DNA of 64,000 bases from Micromonospora sp. WMMD980 (GTDB lineage: Bacteria > Actinomycetota > Actinomycetes > Mycobacteriales > Micromonosporaceae). Where the stretch lies: positions 5,642,001-5,706,000 of the forward strand of contig NZ_JARUBE010000003.1 in NCBI RefSeq assembly GCF_029626035.1, read 5' to 3'. The notes below the pieces were generated by a model, which made no database searches, was not told the DNA's origin, and saw only the letters and a list, made by a program, of their open reading frames with translations. Position numbers and translations under genes: made by a program. This document shows positions 32,148 to 40,265 of the stretch, piece after piece. The first letter of the stretch is position 1; every line of letters begins with the position of its first letter.

Positions 32148-32648
32148 ATGGATCCGGACAGTGGGTTCGAGGAGTTCTACCGGAGCAGCAGGCAACGGGT
32201 GGTCACCGTGCTCTACGCGTTGGGCGGTGACCTGAGCGAGGCCCAGGACGCGGCCCAGGAGGCGTACGTGCGGGCCTGGCAGCGCTGGTCACGGGTCGGC
32301 ACGTACGACGACCCGGAGGCGTGGGTCCGTACCGTCGGGTATCGGCTCCTGGTCAATCGTTGGCGGAAGGTGCGCAACAGCGTCGTCGCGTACCGGCGGC
32401 ACGGGCCACCACCTGCCGTCGGTCCACCCTCGGAGAACACCGTCGCGCTGATCAGCGCGCTGCGACGGCTGCCGGCCGAGCAACGGCAGGTCATCGTCCT
32501 GTACCACCTGGCCGACCTGTCGGTCGCCGAGATCGCCGCGCAGCTCGGCACGCCCAGCGGCACCGTCAAGGCGCGCCTCGCCCGGGGCCGCCGGGCTCTC
32601 GCCGCACTCCTCGACGTGACGCTCCCGGAGGAGGTCCGCCATGCCTGA
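32148..32648 (+). CDS. ECF RNA polymerase sigma factor (SigE-like family)
   Basis: 166 residues. Region 2 is FEEFYRSSRQRVVTVLYALGGDLSEAQDAAQEAYVRAWQRW (core binding and -10 recognition). Region 4 is LRRLPAEQRQVIVLYHLADLSVAEIAAQLGTPSGTVKARLARGRRAL with its helix-turn-helix. Its length matches small SigE-type ECF factors. The upstream part of the long frame has no homology, so ATG 32148 with GGGGAGAGAG before it is used. The stop overlaps the next gene by 8 nt, so sigma and that membrane protein are coproduced, the usual layout of a sigma factor with its regulator. Confidence 0.92.
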   Translation: MDPDSGFEEFYRSSRQRVVTVLYALGGDLSEAQDAAQEAYVRAWQRWSRVGTYDDPEAWVRTVGYRLLVNRWRKVRNSVVAYRRHGPPPAVGPPSENTVALISALRRLPAEQRQVIVLYHLADLSVAEIAAQLGTPSGTVKARLARGRRALAALLDVTLPEEVRHA

Positions 32649-33495
32649 CCCGATCTTCTCGGATCTCTACCAGGACACCGAACACCTCATCTGGGCGCCC
32701 ACCGAGCAGGTTCGCAGTCGCGGCCGGCGCCGTAGCCGGCGTAACCGGGTCGCCGCCGCGCTGACCGCCGCGGTCGCGGTGGGCGTGGTCGCGTCCGGCG
32801 TGGTGGCGTTGGCCCGCCACCCGGACGCCGCACCACCACCGGTGCCGCCGGCGACCGTCGACGCCACCACGCCGGCACCCACGCCGTCCCCGTCCGGGTC
32901 GACCGTGTCGACGCCGAGCGCGGAACCGGAGCCGAGTCGGACCACGCCCTCCGGCGCGCCCGCCACCAGTGGGAGCCCGCCCGTTCGGCCGCCCAGCCGG
33001 GCGATTCCGGTCGCGGCGATGCTGCAACTCGCCGACCTGCCCGACGGCTTCACGATGCGTACCGACGTGGACGGCGACTGGTCGCTCGAATTCATCAGCC
33101 AGTTCTGCGTGAACGAGTCACCGTCGCTCGACGTCAGGCAGGTGGCCAGCCGTTCCGCGGCGTTCGACTCGCCCTCCGACCGGCTGGTCGAACGGGTCAC
33201 CCGGCACTCCGGCACCTCTGCGGCCACTGTCATGCAGCGGGTCCGCCAGTTGGTCACCGGATGTGAGCTGATGGCGTCCGGCGACTCCCTGTCGATCCTG
33301 GCTGAGTCGCTGGGCGGTGACGACGCCGTCCTGGTGGGCAGCGAGATCGGCGGAACGTCGAACCGGTGGATCTTCGTACGGCAGGGCGATCTCGTGGCGC
33401 AGATGCGACTCGATCACCAGACCACACCGGCCGAGGCCCGTGGGACCGTCAGGTCGGTGGCGAGCCGGCTCTGTGCCGGCACTGACGCCTGCTGA
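32641..33495 (+). CDS. Membrane-anchored extracytoplasmic protein coupled to the sigma factor (candidate regulator)
   Basis: 284 residues. A 42-residue basic cytoplasmic part (RSRGRRRSRRNRV) precedes one membrane helix (AAALTAAVAVGVVASGVVALA), then a Pro/Ser/Thr-rich linker and a C-terminal domain of about 170 residues. Two cysteines (SQFCVNESPSL and VTGCELMASG, plus RLCAGTDAC) and the general fold recall PknH-like extracytoplasmic sensor domains. No zinc-binding anti-sigma motif (HxxxCxxC) is seen. Translation overlaps the sigma gene by 8 nt, so it is the best candidate for controlling that sigma factor, but direct anti-sigma activity is inferred only from position. Confidence 0.75.
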   Translation: MPDPIFSDLYQDTEHLIWAPTEQVRSRGRRRSRRNRVAAALTAAVAVGVVASGVVALARHPDAAPPPVPPATVDATTPAPTPSPSGSTVSTPSAEPEPSRTTPSGAPATSGSPPVRPPSRAIPVAAMLQLADLPDGFTMRTDVDGDWSLEFISQFCVNESPSLDVRQVASRSAAFDSPSDRLVERVTRHSGTSAATVMQRVRQLVTGCELMASGDSLSILAESLGGDDAVLVGSEIGGTSNRWIFVRQGDLVAQMRLDHQTTPAEARGTVRSVASRLCAGTDAC

Positions 33496-33502
33496 GGCCC
33501 GG

Positions 33503-33559
33503 TTGTTAACAGGGGCCCCTTCCTCTACCGAATGCGTTAAGAAGGGGCCCTTCCTTACA
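33503..33559. repeat. Two-hairpin dispersed repeat (units U4 and U5)
   Basis: Two palindromic units, 33503-33529 (TTGTTAACAGGGGCCCCTTC onward) and 33533-33559 (TGCGTTAAGAAGGGGCCCTT onward), are spaced 30 bp apart and joined by CTCTACCGAATGCGTTAAG. This is the same order as the reverse complement of 14449-14503. It lies between two convergent genes, and the downstream gene's TAA stop is built from it. It very likely acts as a bidirectional terminator. Confidence 0.85.
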
Positions 33560-35195
33560 GGCGGAGCGACTCCGGGGTGTGCAGGCGGAGCATCGTGGTG
33601 CCGACGTCGCGTGGCAGGCGCCGCCGGCTGGCCATCGAGACCACCACCATCACGGTGAACGCCAGCGGCACCGTCCACGCCGCCGGCTGGGTGGTGAGCG
33701 TCGCCGGCCAACCGGTCAGCGGTGGCCCCAGCACCGTGAGCAACACCGCACCGATCGCCGCGCCGCCGCCGACCACCACCCCGGCGGCGGCGCCGAGGTC
33801 GGTCAGGCCGCGCCACCAGATGCCGAGCACGAGAAGCGGGCAGAAGCTCGACGCGGCGACCGCGAACGCCAGCCCCACCACCTGCGAGACGTCCAGCCCG
33901 GAGACGTTCAGCGCGAGCAGCGCCGGCACCGCGCCGGCGATCACCGTGGCGAGCCGGAACCCGCGCACCGAGCCGCGGCCCAGCACGTCCGTCGAGATCA
34001 CCCCGGCCACGCTGGTGAGCAAGCCGGACGAGGTGGACAGGAACGCCGCGAACGCCCCGGCGGCGACCAGCGCGGCGAGCAGCCGGCCGGTCGTGCCGTC
34101 CCCCAGGGCCGCGCCGGGCAGCAGCACCACCACCGCGTCGGTCTGACCGGTGACCAGCAGTTGCGGGGTGTAGATCCGGCCCAGCACACCGTAGATCGTG
34201 GGCAGCAGGTAGAAGACGCCGACCAGGGCCAGCACGACAAGTGTGGTGCGCCGGGCGGCGGCGCCGTCGGGGTTGGTGTAGAAGCGCACCAGCACGTGCG
34301 GCAGCCCCATGGTGCCCAGGAACGTGGCCAGGATCAGCGAGTAGGTCGCGAACAGGCTGCGGTCGTCGTCGCCCGCGGTGTCCGGCAGCAGCCAGTCGGT
34401 GGCGGCGATCGCCGCGCCGGACACCTCCGGCACCGGGTCGCCGGCGGCGAAGTCGAGGCGGTCGCCGGGGCGTACCTCCCGCACGTCGCCGTCGGGCAGG
34501 GTGAGCGTCGCGCGGTGCTCGACCACCACGGTGGTCGCGGTCCGGAACGCCGGTCCGTCGGGCGGTGTCACCGCCGGGCGGGCATCGGCCTGCCACTGCA
34601 ACGCCAGGAAGATCGCGGGTACGGCGAGCGCGGTGAGTTTGAGCCAGTATTGGAACGCCTGCACGAACGTGATCGCCCGCATGCCGCCCAGCGCCACGTT
34701 CGCGGTCACCACCACGGCCACCAGCAGTGCCCCGACCGGGTAGGGCGAGCCGGTCAGCGTGGCCAGGGTCAGCCCGGCGCCCTGCAACTGCGGCACCAGG
34801 TAGAGCCAGCCGATGAAGATCACGAAGGCGGTGGCGAGCGTGCGCAGCCGGCGCGAGCCGAGCCGCACCTCGCAGAAGTCGGGCAGGGTGAACGCGCCGG
34901 AGCGGCGCAGCGGTGCGGCCACGAACAGCAGCAGCGCGAGGTAGCCGGCGGCGAAGCCGACCGGATACCAGAGCACGTCCACGCCGTACTTGAGGATCAG
35001 CCCGGCCACGCCGAGGAAGCTCGCCGCGGACAGGTATTCCCCGCCGATCGCGGCCGCGTTCCAGGTCGGGCTGACCGCCCGGGACGCGACCAGGAAGTCG
35101 GAGGTGGTGCGGGCCAGCCGCAGCCCGTAGAAGCCGATGCCGACGGTGACCAGGGTGACCGCGACGATCGCCGGGACCACGTAGCCGTTGCCCAT
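33555..35195 (-). CDS. Sodium:solute symporter, cation/acetate (ActP) type, second copy
   Basis: 546 residues with about 13 membrane helices. NAAAIGGEYLSAASFLG, VRFYTNPDGAAARRTTLVVLA, SGLLTSVAGVISTDV and VGLAFAVAASSFCPLLVLG are SSS/ActP landmarks. A soluble loop of about 60 residues (ATTVVVEHRATLTLPDGDVREVRPGDRLDF) is inserted mid-protein and resembles a small beta domain not found in the other copy. The TAA stop codon is part of the dispersed repeat. ATG 35195 overlaps the stop of the upstream small membrane gene as TGATG. Substrate is probably a short monocarboxylate; nothing separates it from the other symporter beyond sequence divergence. Confidence 0.92.
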   Translation of the reverse strand: MGNGYVVPAIVAVTLVTVGIGFYGLRLARTTSDFLVASRAVSPTWNAAAIGGEYLSAASFLGVAGLILKYGVDVLWYPVGFAAGYLALLLFVAAPLRRSGAFTLPDFCEVRLGSRRLRTLATAFVIFIGWLYLVPQLQGAGLTLATLTGSPYPVGALLVAVVVTANVALGGMRAITFVQAFQYWLKLTALAVPAIFLALQWQADARPAVTPPDGPAFRTATTVVVEHRATLTLPDGDVREVRPGDRLDFAAGDPVPEVSGAAIAATDWLLPDTAGDDDRSLFATYSLILATFLGTMGLPHVLVRFYTNPDGAAARRTTLVVLALVGVFYLLPTIYGVLGRIYTPQLLVTGQTDAVVVLLPGAALGDGTTGRLLAALVAAGAFAAFLSTSSGLLTSVAGVISTDVLGRGSVRGFRLATVIAGAVPALLALNVSGLDVSQVVGLAFAVAASSFCPLLVLGIWWRGLTDLGAAAGVVVGGGAAIGAVLLTVLGPPLTGWPATLTTQPAAWTVPLAFTVMVVVSMASRRRLPRDVGTTMLRLHTPESLRL

Positions 35196-35632
35196 CAGCG
35201 CTCCGGCCGCTCGACCAGGTCGACGAAGTCCTGTTCGTGGCGTTCCGCCAGCCGCACGTAGGCCCAGCCGACGACGATCAGGAAGGGGAAGGCGGCCACG
35301 CCGAGCAGCAACCACGGCAGGTTGACCCCGAGCACGGTGACCCGCCCGACCGAGGGCGCGATGGCGAACAGCCACGGCAGCCCGCCCAACCCGATCAGCA
35401 CCAGCAGGCTCAGCCGCAGGGCGAGCGAGAGCTGGGCGCGCATCAGGCCCTGCACCAGCGTCTCGCCGACCCGGGTCTGCTGGGCCAGCTCGGACCGGGT
35501 GCGGTCGGCCCGGTTGCCGGTGCGGGAGACCTCGGCCAGCACGATCCGGGTCCGCTGCGGCACGCGGGGGCCGGGCACGGCGGGCGCCTCGACGGGCCGG
35601 CCCGCCGGCGGCGACTCCTCGGCTGCGGTCAT
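35195..35632 (-). CDS. Small membrane protein paired with symporter (DUF485-like)
   Basis: 145 residues with two membrane helices (LALRLSLLVLIGLGGLPWLFA and LPWLLLGVAAFPFLIVVGWAYV) and a polar, proline-rich N-terminus of about 55 residues. It plays the part of DUF485 partners: it precedes an ActP-type gene, is translationally coupled to it by TGATG, and ends in a charged tail RLAERHEQDFVDLVERPER. Similarity to DUF485 is topological rather than by clear motif. The promoter region upstream (35633-35767) contains a row of DnaA-box-like motifs. Confidence 0.8.
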   Translation of the reverse strand: MTAAEESPPAGRPVEAPAVPGPRVPQRTRIVLAEVSRTGNRADRTRSELAQQTRVGETLVQGLMRAQLSLALRLSLLVLIGLGGLPWLFAIAPSVGRVTVLGVNLPWLLLGVAAFPFLIVVGWAYVRLAERHEQDFVDLVERPER

Positions 35633-35685
35633 CCCCGGCAGTCTCGCCTGCTCGTCGCGAATGTCAAGAGCACCGGCGACGGCTC

Positions 35686-35758
35686 TGTGCACAACCTGTG
35701 GATAACCGGTCGAGCCTGTGGACAACCCGGTGGATGAGCGTGGGGTCGTTGTGGACGA
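35686..35758 (+). promoter_or_regulatory. Cluster of four DnaA-box-like 9-mers in one orientation
   Basis: TGTGCACAA (35686-35694), TGTGGATAA (35697-35705), TGTGGACAA (35717-35725) and TGTGGACGA (35750-35758). The second is the exact complement of TTATCCACA and the third of TTGTCCACA, the two common DnaA boxes. Start-to-start spacings are 11, 20 and 33 bp, close to one, two and three helical turns. It lies upstream of the small-membrane-protein/symporter operon and is not flanked by dnaA or dnaN. Confidence 0.75.
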
Positions 35759-35767
35759 CCGGATCGC

Positions 35768-36430
35768 TCAGCCGAGGCCGACCCGGACCGGGTGGGCGGT
35801 GGCCGAGCCGAGCCAGGTGTGCGGATTGCCGAACCAGCACCAGCCGAGCTTCGGCGCGCCCTGGCTGATCCAGAGCGCCGGCACCCGACGGTCGCCGCAG
35901 CGGGAGCCCACGAGCGAGAAGCACCTGTTGCTGGCCAGCGCTGGCGGGTGCAGCGTGACGAAGGCCAGGCCCTCGTCGATGGTGATCGGCAGCCGGTCCC
36001 GCGCGGTCATGTCCTCCAGCGCGGCCGACGGGGGCTGGTTGCGGTACTCCTCGCCGCGGTCCACGTCGAACAGCAGGTACGCCGGCCCGGCGGGCACCTC
36101 CAGCTCCTTGATCGGGTGGAACGTGGGCAGGTCGTCGGCGGGGAAGTTGCGGTCGAGGACGCCGGGCTTGCGCTTGCCGGCGAGCGTGGTGAGCGCGATC
36201 CGCTCTCCGACCGGCACCAGCTCCCGCGTGGTCACCAGCAGGAACGGCACCCGCCGGTCGGTGGGCGCGGCCAAAGCGGCGGCCCCGGTGACGGCCGCGT
36301 CGCGCAGCGGGGCGAGGCGGGCGCGGAACGCCGCCTCGGGCAACCCGGCGAGCGCGGGGTAGCCGAGGGTAACCAGGCGGTCGAGTTGGCGGTCGAATTC
36401 GGCGGCGGCGTCGAACTGGTCGTCGGACAT
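35768..36430 (-). CDS. DUF5701 family protein
   Basis: 220 residues of an actinobacterial family without assigned function. It has AAEFDRQLDRLVTLGYPALAGLPEAAFRARLAPLR, the conserved VPFLLVTTRELVPVGERIALTTLAGKRKPGVLDRNF, LPTFHPIKELEVPAGPAYLLFDVDRGEEYRN and PITIDEGLAFVTLHPPALASNRCFSLVGSRCGDRRVPALWIS. No enzymatic motif is evident; it appears cytoplasmic. ATG 36430 has GGAGG 5 nt upstream and TACAAT at 36465-36470 as a -10, with a start site inside a GTACGG/CCGTAC dyad. ATG 36466 overlaps that -10 and is therefore rejected. Confidence 0.85.
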   Translation of the reverse strand: MSDDQFDAAAEFDRQLDRLVTLGYPALAGLPEAAFRARLAPLRDAAVTGAAALAAPTDRRVPFLLVTTRELVPVGERIALTTLAGKRKPGVLDRNFPADDLPTFHPIKELEVPAGPAYLLFDVDRGEEYRNQPPSAALEDMTARDRLPITIDEGLAFVTLHPPALASNRCFSLVGSRCGDRRVPALWISQGAPKLGWCWFGNPHTWLGSATAHPVRVGLG

Positions 36431-36448
36431 GCGGTCCTCCACGCTGTC

Positions 36449-36471
36449 GTACGGATTCCCGTACATTGTAC
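36449..36471. promoter_or_regulatory. Overlapping palindromes at the DUF5701 promoter
   Basis: GTACGG-attc-CCGTAC (36449-36464) and GTACA-t-TGTAC (36461-36471) share GTAC. The second contains the TACAAT -10 element; the first covers the expected transcription start. The geometry is that of an operator, but no regulator gene for it is adjacent. Confidence 0.5.
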
Positions 36472-36480
36472 GTCAGGAGG

Positions 36481-37248
36481 TCAGCGACTCCAGTCCTGCT
36501 TGGCCGCGCGCACCAGCTTGTCCTTCAACTCCCGGGTGTGCCGACGACTCACCGGCAGCTCCGTTCCGTCGATCACCACCACGTAGCCGGAGTTGACCAG
36601 CCGCAACTCGGCGATGAGCCGCAACTGCACCAGGTAGGAGCGGTGCACCCGGACGAAACCGGCGTCGGCCCACCGCTCGGCGAGCGTGGCCAGCGAGACC
36701 CGGACCAGATGCGACCCCTCCGCGGTGTGCAGCCGGGCGTAGTCGCCCTGCGCCTCCACCCAGCGCACCGCCGAGCGGGGCAGCATCCGGGTGGTGCCGG
36801 CCAGCTCGATCGGGATGGTCGGATCCTCCTCCGCCCGGGACAGCGCCGCCGGATGCGAGGGCACCACCCGCGAACCCGTCACCCGGCGCAGCGACTCGGC
36901 CAGCCGCTCGGCGCGCACCGGCTTGCGCACGTAGTCGGTGGCGCCCAGGTCGAACGCGTCCACCGCGCCGTCGTCGTAGGCGGTGACGAACACGATCGCC
37001 GGCGGCCGGGCGAACCGGCGCAGCACCCGGGCCAGTTCCATGCCGTCCAGGCCGGGCATCCGGATGTCGAGGAACACCACGTCCACGTCGTCGTCGCGCA
37101 GCACCCGCAGCGCCTCGGTCGCGTCGCCGGCCGTGTGCAGCCGGGCCACCCGGGGATCGGCGCGCAGGTGGTAGGCCAGCTCGTCGAGGGCCGGTGGCTC
37201 GTCGTCCACCGCCAGCACCCGGAGGAAACCGGTGCCGGGAAGCGTCAT
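36481..37248 (-). CDS. LytTR-family DNA-binding response regulator
   Basis: 255 residues. The receiver domain has AVDDEPPALDEL (acidic pocket), the phospho-accepting Asp61 in VFLDIRMPGLDGMEL and the Lys in DYVRKPVRAERL. The C-terminal LytTR domain contains WVEAQGDYARLHTAEGSHLVRVSLATL and RVHRSYLVQLRLIAELRL, the beta-type DNA-binding fold. It is encoded with the histidine kinase upstream in ATGA overlap and forms a two-component system. Its targets are unknown, but LytS/LytTR pairs near cation/acetate symporters in actinobacteria suggest control of monocarboxylate uptake. Confidence 0.93.
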   Translation of the reverse strand: MTLPGTGFLRVLAVDDEPPALDELAYHLRADPRVARLHTAGDATEALRVLRDDDVDVVFLDIRMPGLDGMELARVLRRFARPPAIVFVTAYDDGAVDAFDLGATDYVRKPVRAERLAESLRRVTGSRVVPSHPAALSRAEEDPTIPIELAGTTRMLPRSAVRWVEAQGDYARLHTAEGSHLVRVSLATLAERWADAGFVRVHRSYLVQLRLIAELRLVNSGYVVVIDGTELPVSRRHTRELKDKLVRAAKQDWSR

Positions 37249-38468
37249 GACGAGACCCGGACGCCGGGATGGAACTTCGGCACCCGCATGCTGACCTTCG
37301 TACCCGAACCCAGGCCGGTCTCGACGACCAGGCCGAACCGGTCCCCGAACGCCGACCGCAGCCGCTCGTCGACGTTGGAGAGCCCGACGTGCTGCCCCGG
37401 GTCGTCGGTCGGGTCGCTGCCGACGCCGGACACCTCCGCGATGCCCGCGGTCAGCGTGGTCGGATCCATCCCCACTCCGTCGTCCTCCACCGTGATGTGA
37501 CACTCGGCGCCCGCGTCCCGGGCCTCGATGCTCACCATGCCGGTGCCCGGCTTGCGGGACAAGCCGTGCCGGACCGCGTTCTCGACCAACGGCTGGAGAC
37601 AGAGGAACGGCAGCGTCACCGGCAGCACCTCCGGGGCGATCTGGAGGCGCACCTGGAGCCGTTCGCCGAACCGGGCCCGCTCGATGGTCAGGTAGCGATC
37701 GATCGAGCGCAACTCCTCGGCCAACGTGGTGAACTCGCCGTGCGCCCGGAACGAGTAGCGGGTGAACTCGGCGAACTCCAGGATCAGCTCGCGGGCCCGC
37801 TCCGGGTCGGTGCGCACGAACGAGCCGATCGCGGTGAGCGCGTTGTAGATGAAGTGCGGGCTGATCTGCGCGCGCAGCGCGCGCACCTCGGCCCGGGCCA
37901 GCCGCTCCCGCGACGAGTCCAGCTCGGCCAGGGCGAGCTGGTCGCCCGCCCAGTGCGCGGTCTCCAGGGTCGCCTGCACCAGACCCGGGGCCGGCCGCTC
38001 GTCGGCCACCGCCACCAGCGCCCCGACCACCCGGCCGTCCGCGCTCAGCGGCGCCACCACCGCGCCGCGGACCGGGCAGTCGACCAGGTCGCAGTGCAGC
38101 TCCGACTCGTGCAGCACGGTGGAGCGCCCGCTGCCGACCACCCGCCGGGCCGCCGCGACCAACTGGTCGCCGTGGTGCGCGCCGCCGCCGTCGATGGCCA
38201 GCAGCGCGTCCCGGTCCGTCAGCGCCAGCCCGGCCGCGCCCACCAGGGCCCGCAGATGGCGTACGGCCTTCGCCGCGTCCGCCGCGCTCAGGCCGGCCCG
38301 CAGCGGCTCGGCGGCCAGCCCGGCGGTGTGCAGCACCTCGTAGGTGGCCCGCTGGGTCGCGGTGGCGATGCCCCGGCGGGCACGTAGCCGCAGCACCGCC
38401 CAGAGCGCCGCGGCCAACGCGGTGACCAGCGAGACGACGGCGAAGACCGCGGAGACGTTGGCACCCAC
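37245..38468 (-). CDS. LytS-type sensor histidine kinase
   Basis: 407 residues. A single N-terminal membrane helix (VSAVFAVVSLVTALAAALWAV) is followed by a GAF-like domain (about 60-190, with a CDLVDCPVRGAVVAPL segment containing two cysteines), an H-box of the HPK7/LytS type (RAQISPHFIYNALTAIGSFV) and the ATPase domain with N box LVENAVRHGLSRK and G1 DDGVGMDP. It has too few helices for the full LytS receptor, so it senses cytoplasmic or membrane cues through the GAF. GTG 38468 has TAGCGT 7 nt upstream and no Shine-Dalgarno, suggesting its own leaderless promoter within the end of the sugar transferase gene. Confidence 0.93.
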   Translation of the reverse strand: MGANVSAVFAVVSLVTALAAALWAVLRLRARRGIATATQRATYEVLHTAGLAAEPLRAGLSAADAAKAVRHLRALVGAAGLALTDRDALLAIDGGGAHHGDQLVAAARRVVGSGRSTVLHESELHCDLVDCPVRGAVVAPLSADGRVVGALVAVADERPAPGLVQATLETAHWAGDQLALAELDSSRERLARAEVRALRAQISPHFIYNALTAIGSFVRTDPERARELILEFAEFTRYSFRAHGEFTTLAEELRSIDRYLTIERARFGERLQVRLQIAPEVLPVTLPFLCLQPLVENAVRHGLSRKPGTGMVSIEARDAGAECHITVEDDGVGMDPTTLTAGIAEVSGVGSDPTDDPGQHVGLSNVDERLRSAFGDRFGLVVETGLGSGTKVSMRVPKFHPGVRVSS

Positions 38469-38475
38469 CCCGGGA

Positions 38476-38481
38476 ACGCTA
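38476..38481 (-). promoter_or_regulatory. Putative -10 element (TAGCGT) of the LytS-type kinase, overlapping an upstream stop codon
   Basis: The TAG stop of the sugar transferase gene (38481-38479) is the first half of TAGCGT, 7 nt before GTG 38468. Confidence 0.5.
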
Positions 38482-40035
38482 GTACGCGCCCTTGCGCGCC
38501 AACACCACCCCGACGGTCCGCCACAGGATGCTCAGGTCGTACGCCAGCGACCAGTTGTCGACGTAGTAGAGGTCGAGCCGGACCGCCTCGTCCCAGGACA
38601 GGTCGGAGCGGCCGGAGACCTGCCACAGCCCGGTCATGCCCGGCCGCACCAGCAGCCGGCGCCGGACGTCGCCCAGGAAGTCGCCGTCGTCGGCGGGCAG
38701 CGGACGCGGCCCGACCAGCGACATCTCGCCCCACAGCACGTTGATCAACTGGGGCAGCTCGTCGAGCGACGAGGCCCGCAGGAAGCGGCCCACCGGGAAG
38801 ACCCGGGGATCCTGCTTCATCTTGAACAGCATGCCGTCGGTCTCGTTCTGGTCGACCAGACCGGCGAGTCGTTCCTCGGCGTCCACGTACATGGTGCGGA
38901 ACTTCCAGACCCGGAAGGTGCGCCCCTCGTGCCCGACCCGGGGCTGGCGGAAGAACACCGGGCCGGGGTCGGAGATGCGGATGGCGAGCGCGACGGCCAG
39001 GAAGAGCGGCGAGAGCAGCAGCAGGCCCATCCCGGAGGCGACCCGATCCAGCAGGCTCTTGAGCAGCAGCGCCGGGCCGGAGAGCGTCGGCTCCTCGACG
39101 TGCAGCAGCGGCAGGCCCTCGATCGGGCGGATGTGCACCCGCGGGCCGGCGATGTCGGTGAGCTGCGGCGCGACCACCAGGTCGACGCCGGAGCCCTCCA
39201 ACTGCCAGGCCAGCCGGCGCAGCTCGCCCGGCTCGGCGCTGGCCGAGCCGCACACCGCGATGGTGTCCCCGCCGACCTCACGCACCAGGGCCAGCACGTC
39301 CCGGCCCGCGTACACCGGAACCGGGGTTTCCAGGCCACGGGCGGCGGCATAGCCGTCGGTGAGGTGGATGGCCACCGGCACCAGCCCGACGCCCGGGTGG
39401 CGGGTGACCGTGGTGAAGACCTCCAGGCATTCCGGCAGCGTCCCGACCAGCACCATCCGGTGCCCGGCCTGACCGGCGCGGCGGCGCAGCGCGTGCAGGC
39501 CGGCCCGGGCGATCATCCGGCCGAGCAGGATCAGCAGCAGGGCGCCGAGCAGCGCGAAACCGACCGTCCACCGGGACAGCGACGTCACCGTGGCGAAGGC
39601 CAGGAACGAGACGGTGGCGGCGACCGCCACACCGGAACGGATCACCCGCTTGAACTCGTCCGGCCCGAGGCCCAGGTAGCGCCGGTCGTACGACCGGTTG
39701 CCCCACAGGATGAGCACCCAGCCGAGCGGCAGCAGCAGGAACGCCACGGTGTAGAACCACGCCTGCGGCGAGTTCTTGAAGCCGGAGTCCGCCTGCTCGA
39801 AGATCTGCACGGCCAGGAAACTCGCCAGGGCCGCCGCGCCGAAATCGAGCAGCAGCAGCAGCGCGATGTAGGGGCGGTGCCAACGGGACACCCGACGCCG
39901 GGCGCGCGCCCACCCCGACCGGGGCACGCCGTTGTGGGACGGCGGTGTCGGCGGCTGGATCTCAAAGCTGTCGACGTGCCGCACGCTCTTGCTCCGGCCT
40001 GTGTCGGTTACCGGGCGCTGGAGGCTTGTCGTCAC
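38479..40035 (-). CDS. Polyprenyl-phosphate glycosylphosphotransferase (exopolysaccharide-initiating)
   Basis: 518 residues. This type of enzyme transfers a sugar-1-phosphate to undecaprenyl phosphate, starting polysaccharide assembly at the membrane. The N-terminal half has four membrane helices and a soluble nucleotide-sugar-like domain (RMVLVGTLPECLEVF). A fifth helix leads to the conserved catalytic domain PLFLAVALAIRISDPGPVFFRQPRVGHEGRTFRVWKFRTM, DELPQLINVLWGEMSLVGPRP and PGMTGLWQVSGRSDLSWDEAV. GTG 40035 is the only start compatible with the sequence. It is the likely first step for the polysaccharide locus at 46.8-64 kb. The 230-nt upstream region shows no recognised signal. Confidence 0.95.
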   Translation of the reverse strand: MTTSLQRPVTDTGRSKSVRHVDSFEIQPPTPPSHNGVPRSGWARARRRVSRWHRPYIALLLLLDFGAAALASFLAVQIFEQADSGFKNSPQAWFYTVAFLLLPLGWVLILWGNRSYDRRYLGLGPDEFKRVIRSGVAVAATVSFLAFATVTSLSRWTVGFALLGALLLILLGRMIARAGLHALRRRAGQAGHRMVLVGTLPECLEVFTTVTRHPGVGLVPVAIHLTDGYAAARGLETPVPVYAGRDVLALVREVGGDTIAVCGSASAEPGELRRLAWQLEGSGVDLVVAPQLTDIAGPRVHIRPIEGLPLLHVEEPTLSGPALLLKSLLDRVASGMGLLLLSPLFLAVALAIRISDPGPVFFRQPRVGHEGRTFRVWKFRTMYVDAEERLAGLVDQNETDGMLFKMKQDPRVFPVGRFLRASSLDELPQLINVLWGEMSLVGPRPLPADDGDFLGDVRRRLLVRPGMTGLWQVSGRSDLSWDEAVRLDLYYVDNWSLAYDLSILWRTVGVVLARKGAY

Positions 40036-40265
40036 CTCAACCCATGTCCTCCCGCATGACCCGTTCCCTCACTCGCCGTGAGGACCCGGGTCGCTCACCG
40101 TTCCAGTCTCCCACGCGCTCGGGTGAGATCTGGCCGGCTCCCAGTCAGTTGTGAAGCCGGGGACCGAGCCACTATACCGATGGATGACCGCTCGGGTAGA
40201 GCCGCCGAGTGGGACCTTCCGCGATCCCCGGTCGATTCCGCTCAGTAATCGCCCGGTGCGATTAC

